The notes: generated by a model from the letters alone, not told the origin. A stretch of DNA of 64,000 bases from Clostridia bacterium (GCA_017440755.1 JAFSGP010000036.1:123321-187320), one strand, 5' to 3'; shown: positions 44,820 to 55,000, counted from the stretch's first letter. A program made the numbers and translations.

Positions 44820-44848
44820 ATTATACTCTAATTCGCCAAAAAAGTCAA
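44820..44848 (-). promoter_or_regulatory. Promoter of the small membrane protein gene
   Basis: On the minus strand, TTGACT (44848-44843), 17-base spacer, TATAAT (44825-44820). Confidence 0.8.
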
Positions 44849-44859
44849 GCATAATAGAC

Positions 44860-44889
44860 GAGAGCGTACGGCAGTTGCTGTACGCTCTC
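44860..44889 (-). terminator. Hairpin after ftsH, possible terminator
   Basis: A 10-bp stem (44889-44880 with 44869-44860) and a 10-base loop. The T-run is poor, so it may be a weak terminator or an RNA-stability hairpin. Confidence 0.5.
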
Positions 44890-44896
44890 TTATCTG

Positions 44897-46852
44897 TTAT
44901 TCCGTTTTCTCCTCGGCGGAGGTGTCAGCCTCGTCACAGGGGAGCGCCTCTCCCTCCATAACGCGGCGGAACTCCTCGCCGTCCAGCTTTTCGCACACAA
45001 TAAGCTGCTCTGCCACGGCAATCAGCTTATCCTTGTGGGCGGTGAGTTTTTCCATAGTAGCCTGATAAGCCTCGTCCACCAGCCGGTGAATCTCCCCGTC
45101 GATACGCGCCGCAATTTCTTCTGAATAATTACGTGCGTGACCGAAATCGCGACCGAGGAAAACCTCATCTGAGTCAGAGGCACCATAGCATACGGGACCC
45201 AACGTGTCGCTCATACCGAACTTGGTCACCATACGGCGTGCCAACTCCGTGGCGCGCTCAATGTCGTTGGAGGCACCGGTGGAAATATCGTCCAGCATCA
45301 GCGCCTCGGCAACGCGTCCGCCCAGAAGCACCTGAATATCCTCCAGCATTTCTTTGCGCCCCTTGTAGGAACGGTCCTGTTGCGGCAGGCTCATCGTATA
45401 GCCGCCCGCCATACCGCGAGGAATAATGGAAATCTGATGCACAGGGTCCTGGTCATCGCAGTAGTAGGTGGTAACCGCATGACCGGCCTCGTGATAGGCG
45501 GTCAGTTTCTTTTCTTTTTCCGTCATAGCGCGGCTCCGCTTTTCGGTGCCCACAACAACCTTAACGGTAGCCTCTTCAATTTCCGCCATCGTAATGGCAC
45601 GGAGATTGCGGCGGGCCGCCAGCAGCGCCGCCTCATTGAGCAGGTTCTCCAAATCCGCGCCGGTGAAGCCGGCAGTGGATTTTGCCACCACTGACAGGTC
45701 CACGTCAGGAGCCAACGGTTTACCCTTAGCGTGAACGTGTAAAATGGCCTCGCGCCCCTGTAAATCGGGGGTGTTCACCACAACCTGACGGTCAAAACGA
45801 CCGGGGCGGAGCAACGCATGGTCCAAAACATCGGGGCGGTTAGTGGCGGCTATCATAATGATGCCCTCATTGGCACCAAAGCCGTCCATCTCCACCAGCA
45901 GCTGGTTTAAGGTCTGCTCGCGCTCGTCGTGGCCGCCGCCAAGGCCGGCGCCACGCTGCCGACCAACCGCATCAATCTCATCGATAAAGATGATGCAAGG
46001 CGCATTTTTCTTCGCTTGGTCGAACAGGTCCCGCACACGGGACGCACCAACGCCCACGTACATCTCCACAAAGTCTGAACCGGACATGGAGAAGAAGGGT
46101 ACGCCCGCCTCCCCCGCTACCGCGCGAGCGAGCAAGGTCTTACCTGTACCGGGAGGGCCCACCAAGAGAACACCCTTAGGTACGCGGGCGCCCAATTCGG
46201 TAAATCGAGCGGGCGCCTTGAGGAATTCTACGATTTCCTGTAATTCTTCCTTTTCCTCGTCCGCACCGGCTACGTCATCGAACGTGGTTTTGCGTTTTTC
46301 GTCCCCTACCTGCTTAATCTTTGCCTTGCCGAAGCCCATGATTTTACCGGCACCGCCATCCATAGAGTTGAAGGAACGGCGCATAAGGAAAATCATCAGT
46401 ATCGACATACCGGCAACCAAAGCCACCGGCAGCAACCAAGAGGTAAGCCAGGACATATCCGAAACCGGCTCATAATCGAGTTTCACATCGTTGGCAGGGT
46501 CCTCATCGGCGTTCGCCTCCACAATTAAGGGCTCCACCACCGAAACAAACAAGCCAACGTTAGGCACGTCATAGGTGACGGTGTCTTTCTCATCTACCTT
46601 GCCGTCCTTGTTCTCGTCCGTGCGATACGGCTCGCGCAGCAGTAAGACAAGACGACCGGTGCCAAGATTCAGGTCGCACTCCTGCACCTTTCCGTCGATG
46701 AAATATTGTACGTAGTCAGAATAAACGGGCTTTTCCTCCTTGGAGGGGTTAATACCCAGCACCGACCACATGGAAAATATCAAAAGCAGCGGTATGCCAA
46801 TCAGCAAAAGCAGATTAAGCAACGTTCTGCCCGTCGTTTTCTTTGGCTCCAT
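44897..46852 (-). CDS. ftsH: ATP-dependent zinc metalloprotease FtsH
   Basis: The 651-residue protein has two membrane helices (about 12-32 and 135-158) around an extracytoplasmic domain, an AAA ATPase with Walker A from G232 (GPPGTGKT), the pore motif and SRH region, and a zinc protease domain with HEAGH from H454. It degrades membrane and some soluble proteins. ATG 46852 follows AGGAG; upstream codons lie in a region overlapping tilS. The extracytoplasmic domain has a calcium-loop-like stretch ([12 protein letters not shown]) that is unusual for FtsH. Confidence 0.95.
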   Translation of the reverse strand: MEPKKTTGRTLLNLLLLIGIPLLLIFSMWSVLGINPSKEEKPVYSDYVQYFIDGKVQECDLNLGTGRLVLLLREPYRTDENKDGKVDEKDTVTYDVPNVGLFVSVVEPLIVEANADEDPANDVKLDYEPVSDMSWLTSWLLPVALVAGMSILMIFLMRRSFNSMDGGAGKIMGFGKAKIKQVGDEKRKTTFDDVAGADEEKEELQEIVEFLKAPARFTELGARVPKGVLLVGPPGTGKTLLARAVAGEAGVPFFSMSGSDFVEMYVGVGASRVRDLFDQAKKNAPCIIFIDEIDAVGRQRGAGLGGGHDEREQTLNQLLVEMDGFGANEGIIMIAATNRPDVLDHALLRPGRFDRQVVVNTPDLQGREAILHVHAKGKPLAPDVDLSVVAKSTAGFTGADLENLLNEAALLAARRNLRAITMAEIEEATVKVVVGTEKRSRAMTEKEKKLTAYHEAGHAVTTYYCDDQDPVHQISIIPRGMAGGYTMSLPQQDRSYKGRKEMLEDIQVLLGGRVAEALMLDDISTGASNDIERATELARRMVTKFGMSDTLGPVCYGASDSDEVFLGRDFGHARNYSEEIAARIDGEIHRLVDEAYQATMEKLTAHKDKLIAVAEQLIVCEKLDGEEFRRVMEGEALPCDEADTSAEEKTE

Positions 46853-46887
46853 TTTTTCACTCCTTAGGGATTTGGGTAGATATGCTA

Positions 46888-48249
46888 TTAGCCTTGCTCC
46901 AAACAGGGGCGACATACAAGAAAATGTTTGGTATCCTCCGTAATACGCACGCGTTCATCGCAAGCATAGCCGGGAATCAGCAAAAGACCCGCCTCGTCAA
47001 AGAGGAGAGGAATGCGGTCCCGCAAATGGGCGGGAATATGCCATTCAATCATTTGCTTCTTCAGGCTTTTTCCCACACCACGTCCGGCCGGGTGAAATGA
47101 ATCCCCTTCCAAACGAGGGCGGACATACAAACCGCCTTGTATTTTATCATAGTCTACAGCGTAGTGTAAGAACTTTTTATGAACATTTTCCCGCTCTTCG
47201 TGATATTCCACGCAAAACGACTGCTCTCCCCAAGAGAAAGAATAAGGAAGAGTGGAAATGGAAAGACGGTCCGGTAAAGCAGCTTGCGGAAAAACGACAG
47301 AAAGCATACCCTGAGAGACCGCAATTTGCACACCGGTAGGCAGAATCACGCCGCCCCCGCCTCGCAAAATGCATTCTTCTATATCAAGGATATGTTTCTC
47401 TTCCACATGTGGTAAGCACAAGCGCTCCAGTAGCCGGGTAATCATACGGCGACGAATCGGCAAAGGCGCCTCCGTAAAAGGCGAAAGAGAATATATACCT
47501 TCGTCAACACGAGCAGACAACAATGTATCGGCTGCCACCTCATGCAGATAGCTGCTGTCCTCCACTGCGTGCTGAGAAAGCCGCAGCAAGGCAGCGTCCA
47601 CCATCGGATTCATCTGCCGCAATAGCGGCAACACCTCATGGCGAACACGATTGCGCGTATAGCAGGTCTGCGCATTGGTTTCGTCCGTTACGTAGGCTAC
47701 GCCATTTTGTACACAATAGGCTTCCACCTCACGGCGTGAACAGGACAGCAACGGACGGCAAATCACACCACGAGAGGCAGGAATACTCCGCAGTCCGTCC
47801 ACGCCACAGCCTCGAATCAGATTCATTAACACCGTCTCTACACGGTCATCGGCCGTATGCGCCGTAAGAATATAATCCGCACCACATTCCAAACGAATCT
47901 CCTCAAACAGGCGATATCGTTCCCGCCTGCCCGCTTCCTCCACGCTCCAACCGTTGGCGGTGGCGACCGCCGCCGCATCGGTATAGCATATGCGGACGTC
48001 TACACCTAAAGCCTCACATTGGGTTTTCACGAACGCGGCATCACTGTCCGCGGCGGCACCGCGCAATCCGTGGTGCACGTGCACCGCAGTGACGCGAAGA
48101 CCCTGCTGCGGCCATCGGCACAGACAGTGAAGCAGGGACATGGAGTCTGCGCCGCCGGAAACGCCCACAATGACGTGACAAGGCGCAGAAAACAGGGAGT
48201 TTTCCTCTGTAAAGGTAAACACCTTTTCAGATAACCCTACCCCATTCAT
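46888..48249 (-). CDS. tilS: tRNA(Ile)-lysidine synthase TilS
   Basis: The 453-residue protein has the PP-loop [11 protein letters not shown] near residue 32, the substrate loop HVHHGLRG, and the TilS-type core [12 protein letters not shown], then C-terminal TilS domains. It converts C34 of tRNA-Ile(CAU) to lysidine, which is essential for AUA reading. ATG 48249 overlaps the dnaB stop (ATGA). The tilS-ftsH order is conserved in Firmicutes, although hpt, commonly between them, is missing here. Confidence 0.94.
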   Translation of the reverse strand: MNGVGLSEKVFTFTEENSLFSAPCHVIVGVSGGADSMSLLHCLCRWPQQGLRVTAVHVHHGLRGAAADSDAAFVKTQCEALGVDVRICYTDAAAVATANGWSVEEAGRRERYRLFEEIRLECGADYILTAHTADDRVETVLMNLIRGCGVDGLRSIPASRGVICRPLLSCSRREVEAYCVQNGVAYVTDETNAQTCYTRNRVRHEVLPLLRQMNPMVDAALLRLSQHAVEDSSYLHEVAADTLLSARVDEGIYSLSPFTEAPLPIRRRMITRLLERLCLPHVEEKHILDIEECILRGGGGVILPTGVQIAVSQGMLSVVFPQAALPDRLSISTLPYSFSWGEQSFCVEYHEERENVHKKFLHYAVDYDKIQGGLYVRPRLEGDSFHPAGRGVGKSLKKQMIEWHIPAHLRDRIPLLFDEAGLLLIPGYACDERVRITEDTKHFLVCRPCLEQG

Positions 48250-49616
48250 GGCATACTGCGTCGCGCATCTACCGAAGTAAACTGCGTAAACTCGCCCGCC
48301 CAAGCCAACTCAACCGTGCGCAATTCACCGTGACGGTTTTTGGCTACGATAACCTCAGCCGTGTCCGGAGGCGGAGCGGCGGTGGGATCCTGATTGCTGT
48401 TCTTGTAATAATCATCACGATAAAGGAACAGCACCTGGTCGGCGTCCTGCTCGATAGAGCCGGATTCGCGCAGGTCTGCCAACGAAGGACGATGGTTGGA
48501 GCCCTGCTTTTCCGTACTACGGGACAGCTGCGCGCACACCATAATGGGCACGTTCAGCTCTTTCGCCATAATCTTCAGACTTCTGGTAATTTCGCTAACC
48601 TCCTGCACACGGTTCTCGGTGCGCTTGGCAGCGTGCATAAGCTGCAAATAGTCGATAACCACAAAGCCCAAATCTTTGATGCGGCGCAGACGCGCCTTCA
48701 TCTCCGGTACCGTGATGCTGGCGGTATCGTCCAGGTAGATAGGTGCCTGACACAGGCTGCTGGAGGCCGCAGAAATGCGACCCCACTCCTCAGCAGACAG
48801 GTTACCTGTACGTAGCTTCTGGCTGGAAACACGCGCCTCAGAAGACAGCAGACGGTTCACCATCTGCTCGCGGGACATTTCCAGATTAAAGAAAGCCACC
48901 GTACGCTTTTGCAGCACTGCCACATTGCGGGCGATATTCAGCGCAAAGCTGGTCTTACCCATACCGGGACGAGCACCCACAATGATAAGGTCGGAGCGGT
49001 TTAATCCGCTCGTTACCTCGTCAAGCGCCGAAATGCCGGTAGGAATGCCCACGAACTGGTCGCGCTCGTCCGAGGTCAGCTTGCGGAAAATCTCATAGTT
49101 ACTGGCAAGCACGTCCCGAATGGGCATCAGTCCGCCCGTCTGTCGGTCCTGTCGAATGCTGTAAATCTTCTGCTCAGCGGCGTCTAACAGCATCTCCGGC
49201 TCGGTGGCGGGGTCCATCGCCTCTTCGGTGATTTCCCGTGCCGCCTTAATTAAACAGCGAGCCTCGTATTTCTCCCGCACGATGCGGGCATAATTCTCCA
49301 AGTTAGCCAAAAACGGCACGGTGTTCGCCAGCTTCAGCAAATAGGCTTTGCCGTCCTCCGAGGAGAAGAAGCCCTCCGCCTTCAGCGATTCCAGCACCGT
49401 GACGAAGTCAATACGCTCGTTGCGCATCATTTTCTCCAGCATAACCGAGAAAATAGACTGATGCTCCGGCAAATAGAAAAACTCCGCCTTGAGAATATCC
49501 GCCAGTCGGTTAATACTGTCGGGCTCCACCAATACGGCACCGAGCACGGACTGCTCCGCCTCAAGACTGTACGGTAGTCCCAGACCGTCGTTTACTTGTA
49601 AGGTTTTGTCCGCCAT
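48246..49616 (-). CDS. dnaB: Replicative DNA helicase DnaB
   Basis: The 456-residue protein has the N-terminal DnaB helical domain (about 15-115) and the RecA-type core with Walker A GARPGMGKTSFALN near residue 210, the VIDYLQLM Walker B and the QLSRSTEKQGSNHRPSLADLRESGSIEQDAD block typical of DnaB. It unwinds DNA at the fork as a hexamer. It follows rplI, the usual rplI-dnaB pairing in Firmicutes. Confidence 0.96.
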   Translation of the reverse strand: MADKTLQVNDGLGLPYSLEAEQSVLGAVLVEPDSINRLADILKAEFFYLPEHQSIFSVMLEKMMRNERIDFVTVLESLKAEGFFSSEDGKAYLLKLANTVPFLANLENYARIVREKYEARCLIKAAREITEEAMDPATEPEMLLDAAEQKIYSIRQDRQTGGLMPIRDVLASNYEIFRKLTSDERDQFVGIPTGISALDEVTSGLNRSDLIIVGARPGMGKTSFALNIARNVAVLQKRTVAFFNLEMSREQMVNRLLSSEARVSSQKLRTGNLSAEEWGRISAASSSLCQAPIYLDDTASITVPEMKARLRRIKDLGFVVIDYLQLMHAAKRTENRVQEVSEITRSLKIMAKELNVPIMVCAQLSRSTEKQGSNHRPSLADLRESGSIEQDADQVLFLYRDDYYKNSNQDPTAAPPPDTAEVIVAKNRHGELRTVELAWAGEFTQFTSVDARRSMP

Positions 49617-49648
49617 TTTGGACTTCCGCCTTTCTTTTTGTTAATAGT

Positions 49649-50089
49649 TTATTCGGTTACCATAACCGACACTTTTGCCACCACACCGGTGTGTAATTTC
49701 ACCTCAGCGGTATAGGTGCCGAAGGCTTTGATATCGTCCATGGTGATTTTGCGCTTGTCAACCTTAATACCGAACTGCTTATCCAAAGCCTCAGCTACCT
49801 CCTTGGTGGTGACAGAGCCGAACAAACGACCTGCTGAGCCGGCACGGGCCGTAATCTTCAGCGTTTTATCTTTCAGAACGTCGGCAGCGGCCAAAGCGGC
49901 ATCTTTTTCCACCTTCGCGTGATACTGCGCCGCCTCGTCCTTGGTGCGCAGCTCGTTCATTGCCTGCGCATCGGCAGGAACCGCCAGATTACGCGGAAAA
50001 AGGAAGTTGCGGGCGTATCCGTCGGATACGTTCACAAGCTGTCCGGCTTTGCCTTGTCCTTTTACGTCTTGTTTTAAAACGACCTTCAT
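49649..50089 (-). CDS. rplI: 50S ribosomal protein L9
   Basis: The 146-residue protein begins MKVVLKQDVKGQGKAGQLV and DGYARNFLFPR, the L9 N-terminal rRNA-binding domain, followed by the long connecting helix and the C-terminal domain (KRKITMDDIKAFGTYTAEV). Typical length. AGGAGG lies 9 bases before the ATG. It lies between gdpP and dnaB in the usual order. Confidence 0.97.
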   Translation of the reverse strand: MKVVLKQDVKGQGKAGQLVNVSDGYARNFLFPRNLAVPADAQAMNELRTKDEAAQYHAKVEKDAALAAADVLKDKTLKITARAGSAGRLFGSVTTKEVAEALDKQFGIKVDKRKITMDDIKAFGTYTAEVKLHTGVVAKVSVMVTE

Positions 50090-50112
50090 AATGCATTACC
50101 TCCTATGGTCTG

Positions 50113-52080
50113 TTAATCGGTTTCATTCTCCGCCAAATAGGCATCAATAGCTTTTTTAAGCTGTTTCTCCACCTCTTGTACGGTTAAGTCGGGTAGCTGT
50201 GTGGCCGCCATCGTTTGGTGACCGCCGCCGCCCAAGGATTCCATTATTAACTGCACGTTAATCTCGCCGAAAGAACGAGCAGAAATGTTAATTTCCCGTC
50301 CAATAGGACAAAGTACGAACGAAGCGCGAACGCCGTGTACACTGAGCAGGTCGTCCGCCGCCTGAGCCGCCGCCGCGCGGCGATTGGACAGGTTTTCCGT
50401 TGAGGACGTGATGGCTGTTTGCTTATACAGCTTTGCCTGGGCGACCAAATCGTTTTTCAGCCGATACATATCCAGGCTTTCTGCAAACATTTTCTTGACC
50501 GATACCGTATCCGCGCCCAAACCGCGCAGATACGCTGCCGCCTCAAAGGTACGCACACCGGTGCGCATCACGAAATTACGGGTATCCAGCATAATACCGG
50601 ACAGCAAAGCCTCTGCCTCCATGCGCCCCGGCTTATCCTGCGTCATATAGGGAATCAGCTCCGCCACCAGCTCGCAGGCAGAGGAAGAAGACGGCTCGTG
50701 ATAGGTCAACACGGCATCTTGTATGTAGTTGACCATACGGCGATGGTGGTCGATGACCACAACGCGCGCCGCCGATTCGTAAAAATCGGGAGCCTCCAGC
50801 ATCGAAATAGAATGGGTATCGGTGACAATAAGCAGCATATTATTGCCGACGCGCTCCACCGCCTCCTCCGGCTCAACAAACAGGTCCTTTATCCCCGCCT
50901 CTTGATAACGGCGAATAATCTGCCCCGCCATGGTTGCGGCAGAACGCACCACCACGTAGGCGGGCTTGCCTAATCCCCGCGCCAACACCGCCAAGGCAGC
51001 GCCGCTGCCGAGACAGTCCAAATCCGATAGGCGGTGGCCCATTATCATCACCTGCTCGCTGCCGCGAATGAGCTCCAGCAAGGAATTGGCCACCATGCGG
51101 GTACGCACCTTGGTGCGGCGCTCCACACCGCGGGACTGACCGCCGTAGAAATCGTATCCGTTAACCGTCTTTATTGCAACCTGGTCACCACCACGTCCCA
51201 AAGCCATCTCTAAGGCACCGCGGGCCATCTGGCTGCATTCGTTCAGGGTCTTCCCCTGCCCCACACCCACCGACAGCGTGATGCCACCGTCGGTTTCGGG
51301 AAACGCCTTGCGTATGGTGTCCAGTATCTCAAATCGGTTTTTGGTCATTGTGGTGAGGTGCTTGTTTACCGTAACCGCCACAAAGCGGTCGGCACCGCTC
51401 TTCTGCAAAACGCCGTCATAGGCGGACAACCAGTCCTCCAACAGAGTTTCCACCTGTCCGCAAATGCGGGCACGGTCACCGTCACGTAGGTCTCGGGTGG
51501 CCTCCTCCAGATTATCAATGCACAGATACAGCACCACGGGACGGGTGGCCGTATACTCTGCGGCAATATTCTTAAGCGAGGTATTATCGCAGAAATACAG
51601 CATATATCCGCCGCCGTCCTCTGCGGGAACGGGGGACGCGTATACGGTGAGCTTCTTCTCCCCGCATTGGATATCCAACACACTGTGTTTGTCCAGCTCC
51701 TGCACAGACAAGCCGCTACACAGCTCCTGTATCATGCAGCCTACCACGTCCTTATCTCCCCCTACAACCTGCGAAAGGAACAATTCGTTGTGGAAGAGAA
51801 TCTCTCCGCTATCGCTGAGCATAACCGACGGCATAGGAAAGGCGCGCAGCACGTCTCTATTCTTGGTATCTAATCGATTCGCATACATCTGCACGCAGCG
51901 GGACAGCCATTGATGCGGCAGAACGGCAGCTATCGTCAGTGCAACGGCAAACACCCCGCAAACCGCAACGGCAGGCCATGTATACACCGGCGCAAACCTC
52001 TGCAAAAGCAGCACCGCAGCAGCGCAAACCGCAAACAGAACGGCGGCGATACTCAAGTAGGTTTTATTCACTTTTCTCAT
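50113..52080 (-). CDS. gdpP: Cyclic-di-AMP phosphodiesterase GdpP
   Basis: The 655-residue protein has two N-terminal membrane helices (about 5-55), a PAS-like domain (about 75-150), a degenerate GGDEF domain (about 170-300) and a DHH-DHHA1 phosphodiesterase (about 330-650) with GHRLSDLDCLGS, TDTHS, VIDHH and the closing GGGGHQTMA. It hydrolyses c-di-AMP to pApA and so affects potassium and wall homeostasis. I start at ATG 52080, eight bases after AGGAGG. It follows the RNase J gene and precedes rplI. Confidence 0.95.
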   Translation of the reverse strand: MRKVNKTYLSIAAVLFAVCAAAVLLLQRFAPVYTWPAVAVCGVFAVALTIAAVLPHQWLSRCVQMYANRLDTKNRDVLRAFPMPSVMLSDSGEILFHNELFLSQVVGGDKDVVGCMIQELCSGLSVQELDKHSVLDIQCGEKKLTVYASPVPAEDGGGYMLYFCDNTSLKNIAAEYTATRPVVLYLCIDNLEEATRDLRDGDRARICGQVETLLEDWLSAYDGVLQKSGADRFVAVTVNKHLTTMTKNRFEILDTIRKAFPETDGGITLSVGVGQGKTLNECSQMARGALEMALGRGGDQVAIKTVNGYDFYGGQSRGVERRTKVRTRMVANSLLELIRGSEQVMIMGHRLSDLDCLGSGAALAVLARGLGKPAYVVVRSAATMAGQIIRRYQEAGIKDLFVEPEEAVERVGNNMLLIVTDTHSISMLEAPDFYESAARVVVIDHHRRMVNYIQDAVLTYHEPSSSSACELVAELIPYMTQDKPGRMEAEALLSGIMLDTRNFVMRTGVRTFEAAAYLRGLGADTVSVKKMFAESLDMYRLKNDLVAQAKLYKQTAITSSTENLSNRRAAAAQAADDLLSVHGVRASFVLCPIGREINISARSFGEINVQLIMESLGGGGHQTMAATQLPDLTVQEVEKQLKKAIDAYLAENETD

Positions 52081-52105
52081 CGGCCGCACCTCCTGTTAAT
52101 CGGCA

Positions 52106-54010
52106 TCATACGTCCATAATAATCGGTAAAATCATAGGACTGCGCTTGGTCTTCTGGAACAGCATGCGAGACAAGTCGTCCCGCACGCGGGTCTTCATGG
52201 TCGCCCAATCGCAATGGGGATTGCGGCAGCAATCCTCCAGCGCGCGGCGGGCAGCATCGCGTATCTCGTCAATGAGACTCTCCGCCTCACGTACGTACAC
52301 AAAGCCGCGAGTCACAATGTCAGGACCGGAAAGCAGCTCGCCACTGGCGCCGTCAATCGTCGCAACGACAACGATAAGTCCGTCCTCTGCCAGATGACGG
52401 CGGTCGCGCAGAACAATACTGCCGACGTCGCCAACGCCCAAGCCGTCCACCAGCACACGGCCGGCAGGCACAGAGCCCACCACCGCCATCTTCTCCGCTG
52501 TCAGCTCAATCGTGCGACCGATATCGGTGATGAGGATATTCTTTTTGGAAAGCCCCATCGCCTCTGCCAGCTGGGCATGCTTATACAAATGCTTCTGCTC
52601 ACCATGAACGGGAATGAAGAATTTCGGCTTGGTCAAGGCGTGAATAATCTTCAGTTCCTCCTGACAGGCGTGACCCGACACGTGAACGTCGTACATTTTC
52701 TCGTACACCACCACACAGCCGCGGCGCATCAGCTCGTTGACCACCTTGCTGACGGTCTTTTCGTTACCGGGAATGGGAGTCGCGGATATAATAATATAAT
52801 CGTCAGATCCCACCTCCACCTTGCGGTGGTCGGAGAAAGCCATACGGCTCAGCGCCGACATCGGCTCGCCCTGACTGCCCGTGGTAATCAGGGTTACCTT
52901 GTCTTTGGAATATTGGTTAATCGCATCGATATCAATGAGCAGACCCTCAGGAATATGCAGATAGCCCAGTTCCTGCGCAATGGTTACAAAGTTAATCATA
53001 CTCCGTCCGGAGACAGCCACCTTACGCCCCCCTTGCGCGGAGGCGGTCATAATCTGCTGAATGCGCGGCAGATTGGAAGAGAAGGTCGCCACAATAATCC
53101 GCTTGCCCTTTGCCTTGCGGAACAGGTTTTGGAAGCTCTCTCCCACCACCTTTTCACTGGGGGTATATCCGGCGCGCTCCGCATTGGTGGAATCCGCCAA
53201 CAGCGCCAGCACACCCTCCCGTCCCAGCTCGCCGAAACGGGGCAGGTCAATAATAGAACCCATAACGGGTGTGAAATCCACCTTAAAGTCGCCGGTATGC
53301 ACCACGTAGCCGAGAGGTGTCTTAATCGCCAGCGCTACGGCATCGGGAATGGAGTGGTTAACCGTAACGAACTCCACCGAAAGGTGTTTACCAATCGGAA
53401 TGATGCCACCCGGTTCCACCACGTGCAGACGCGCCTTATTGGCAAGACCATGCTCCTTCAGCTTCGAACCGATAAGCGCCACCGTCAGACGTGCCGCATA
53501 TACCGGCAGGTCAATTTGCTTGAGTAGGTACGGCAAGGCACCGATGTGGTCCTCATGACCATGGGTAATAAAAATGCCGCGGATTTTATCCTTGATTTTC
53601 AGCACGTAGGAGAAATCCGGCAACACCACGTCTACACCGAGCAAGTCCTCATCGGGAAACGACATGCCGCAATCAATGATAAAGGCATCGTCTCCATATT
53701 CCAGTACCGCCATATTCTTGCCAATCTCATTAAGACCGCCAAGCACGGTGTAATGTATGGGAAAAGACGGAACGGGGGCTTGCTTTTCCTTCTGTTTGTT
53801 GCGAGAGCTTTTCTTGGTTGTTTTAGGGGCGGTTTCCGCCTGTTTTGCGGCCGCGTGGGAGGCGGCTGCTGCCGCCGTCATCGGCTTGTTGTTTTTTTGA
53901 GGCGCACGCTGTTGCGCTGTGCGGCGGGACTTGTTCTGGTCGGGCTGCATTCTATTCCGATTAGCCGTCTGCTTGCCGCCGCTCTTCTTTTGCTTCATTT
54001 GTTCAGCCAT
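52106..54010 (-). CDS. Ribonuclease J
   Basis: The 634-residue protein has a beta-lactamase fold with the zinc motif THGHEDHIGALP near residue 150, a beta-CASP domain (VSGRSMINF) and the RNase J C-terminal region. It combines 5'-3' exo- and endoribonuclease activity and helps mRNA decay and rRNA maturation. An extra N-terminal stretch of about 80 residues rich in Lys, Gln, Asn and Ala precedes the catalytic start (HYTVLGGLNEIGKNM); such tails occur in some Clostridia and may bind RNA. ATG 54010 follows GGAGG. Its mRNA has a long folded leader. Confidence 0.95.
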   Translation of the reverse strand: MAEQMKQKKSGGKQTANRNRMQPDQNKSRRTAQQRAPQKNNKPMTAAAAASHAAAKQAETAPKTTKKSSRNKQKEKQAPVPSFPIHYTVLGGLNEIGKNMAVLEYGDDAFIIDCGMSFPDEDLLGVDVVLPDFSYVLKIKDKIRGIFITHGHEDHIGALPYLLKQIDLPVYAARLTVALIGSKLKEHGLANKARLHVVEPGGIIPIGKHLSVEFVTVNHSIPDAVALAIKTPLGYVVHTGDFKVDFTPVMGSIIDLPRFGELGREGVLALLADSTNAERAGYTPSEKVVGESFQNLFRKAKGKRIIVATFSSNLPRIQQIMTASAQGGRKVAVSGRSMINFVTIAQELGYLHIPEGLLIDIDAINQYSKDKVTLITTGSQGEPMSALSRMAFSDHRKVEVGSDDYIIISATPIPGNEKTVSKVVNELMRRGCVVVYEKMYDVHVSGHACQEELKIIHALTKPKFFIPVHGEQKHLYKHAQLAEAMGLSKKNILITDIGRTIELTAEKMAVVGSVPAGRVLVDGLGVGDVGSIVLRDRRHLAEDGLIVVVATIDGASGELLSGPDIVTRGFVYVREAESLIDEIRDAARRALEDCCRNPHCDWATMKTRVRDDLSRMLFQKTKRSPMILPIIMDV

Positions 54011-54030
54011 ATTTTTCCTCCATTTCTCTC

Positions 54031-54240
54031 GATGTTATCGCATTAAACCATGCTGCAAACAACAGCAATGAGCCCCACCACCGGTGAGGCTTTTGCCGAT
54101 ACGGTACGTATACCGTAATCCAAGCGCCGAAATCTCGGCAGACAGGCTCCGCACCTGTCGATTTTCCGCAAACATAAATCCAGGGATACTGTACCGCAGT
54201 CGTTCCACAACCGACCACGGAAATCCGAACACGAAACATC
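54031..54240 (-). ncRNA. Highly structured RNA leader upstream of RNase J, family not recognised
   Basis: Between the promoter (54247-54275) and the RNase J start lie about 230 nt with no convincing gene. The minus strand can form, in order: a hairpin at 54220-54194; 6 bp at 54159-54141; 5 bp at 54139-54126; 7 bp closed by a UACG tetraloop at 54117-54100; 9 bp with a GGT triloop at 54091-54071; and 5 bp at 54067-54051. GATGTT (54240-54235) pairs with AACATC (54036-54031), closing the whole set. It ends just before the RNase J ribosome site, so a cis-regulatory element is likely; a separate small RNA is possible. Confidence 0.6.
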
Positions 54241-54246
54241 GTTACT

Positions 54247-54275
54247 ATATTACCTTAAATAACCAAAAATGTCAA
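54247..54275 (-). promoter_or_regulatory. Promoter of the RNase J operon
   Basis: On the minus strand, TTGACA (54275-54270), 17-base spacer, TAATAT (54252-54247). Transcript start near 54240, matching the 5' end of the folded leader. Confidence 0.75.
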
Positions 54276-54327
54276 GGGCGCTCCGCCTCTCCGCCTTTAT
54301 TATGGGCAGAAATTTACAATTTAGCTA

Positions 54328-54355
54328 TTGCTCACGCAAAAAAATATGCTATAAT
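54328..54355 (+). promoter_or_regulatory. Promoter of rnhA
   Basis: TTGCTC (54328-54333), 16-base spacer, TATAAT (54350-54355), 26 bases before the start codon. Confidence 0.7.
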
Positions 54356-54380
54356 AAAGACAAAGCAAGGAGGGATTGCC

Positions 54381-54818
54381 TTGAAATTCATCGAAGCTTA
54401 TACCGACGGTGCCTGCTCCGGCAATCCGGGCAAGGGTGGTTGGGGCGCCATTCTGCGTTATGAGGGGCACGAAAAAGAACTGTGCGGCGGCGAACCGCAA
54501 ACCACCAACAATCGTATGGAACTCACCGCCGTCATTGAAGCGCTGTCAGCGCTCAAAGAGCCCTGCCGCGTGCGTTTAACCAGCGATTCCAAATACGTCA
54601 TTGACGCCATTACAAAGGGTTGGGTGTACGGCTGGAAAAAGAACGGCTGGCGCAAGGCAGACAAAAAGCCAGCGCTCAACGTGGACTTATGGGAAAAGCT
54701 TCTCCCCCTTCTGGAATTACACACCGTCGAGTTTGTTTGGGTACACGGTCATCAGGGACACCCCGAAAACGAACGCTGTGACCGTCTGGCAGTCGGTGTT
54801 TATACGGCTATGCCTTGA
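54381..54818 (+). CDS. rnhA: Ribonuclease HI
   Basis: The 145-residue protein has the RNase HI catalytic acids: Asp in [17 protein letters not shown], Glu in [13 protein letters not shown], Asp in LTSDSKYV, and Asp in ERCDRLA, with the basic handle WKKNGWRK. It removes RNA from RNA/DNA hybrids. It starts at TTG 54381, six bases after AGGAGGG; the frame is open further upstream, but only across the promoter region. Its stop overlaps the promoter of the FMN leader. Confidence 0.95.
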   Translation: MKFIEAYTDGACSGNPGKGGWGAILRYEGHEKELCGGEPQTTNNRMELTAVIEALSALKEPCRVRLTSDSKYVIDAITKGWVYGWKKNGWRKADKKPALNVDLWEKLLPLLELHTVEFVWVHGHQGHPENERCDRLAVGVYTAMP

Positions 54819-54842
54819 CAAATCACAAATTTGGTGTATCAT
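54815..54842 (+). promoter_or_regulatory. Promoter of the FMN riboswitch and ribU
   Basis: TTGACA (54815-54820), 16-base spacer, TATCAT (54837-54842). The -35 overlaps the rnhA stop codon. Confidence 0.75.
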
Positions 54843-54859
54843 AGTTTTAGTTTCATATG

Positions 54860-54992
54860 GTCTTCAAGGCGGGGTGTGATTCCCCACCGGCGGTAATGCT
54901 GCACACAGACGAGCCCGCAAGCCTACTTTAGGCAGGATTTCGGTGAGAACCCGAAGCCGACGGTACAGTCCGGATGAAAGAAGAGAACGAAT
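54860..54992 (+). ncRNA. FMN riboswitch (RFN element)
   Basis: Conserved blocks are present: GGCGGGGTGTGATTCCCCACC and CGGCGGTAATG, then GAGCCCGCAAGC, and the closing GACGGTACAGTCCGGATGAAAGAAGA. FMN binding should favour the downstream terminator and shut off ribU. Confidence 0.96.
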
Positions 54993-55000
54993 GCTACGTT

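Noticed and set aside
52214..53527. 437-residue open frame on the plus strand
   Set aside because: Lies wholly antisense to RNase J, rich in His, Arg and Asn, with no motif or ribosome site.
54003..54239. 78-residue open frame on the minus strand before RNase J
   Set aside because: It overlaps the folded leader and RNase J start, has odd composition and no ribosome site. Hairpin structure explains the region better.
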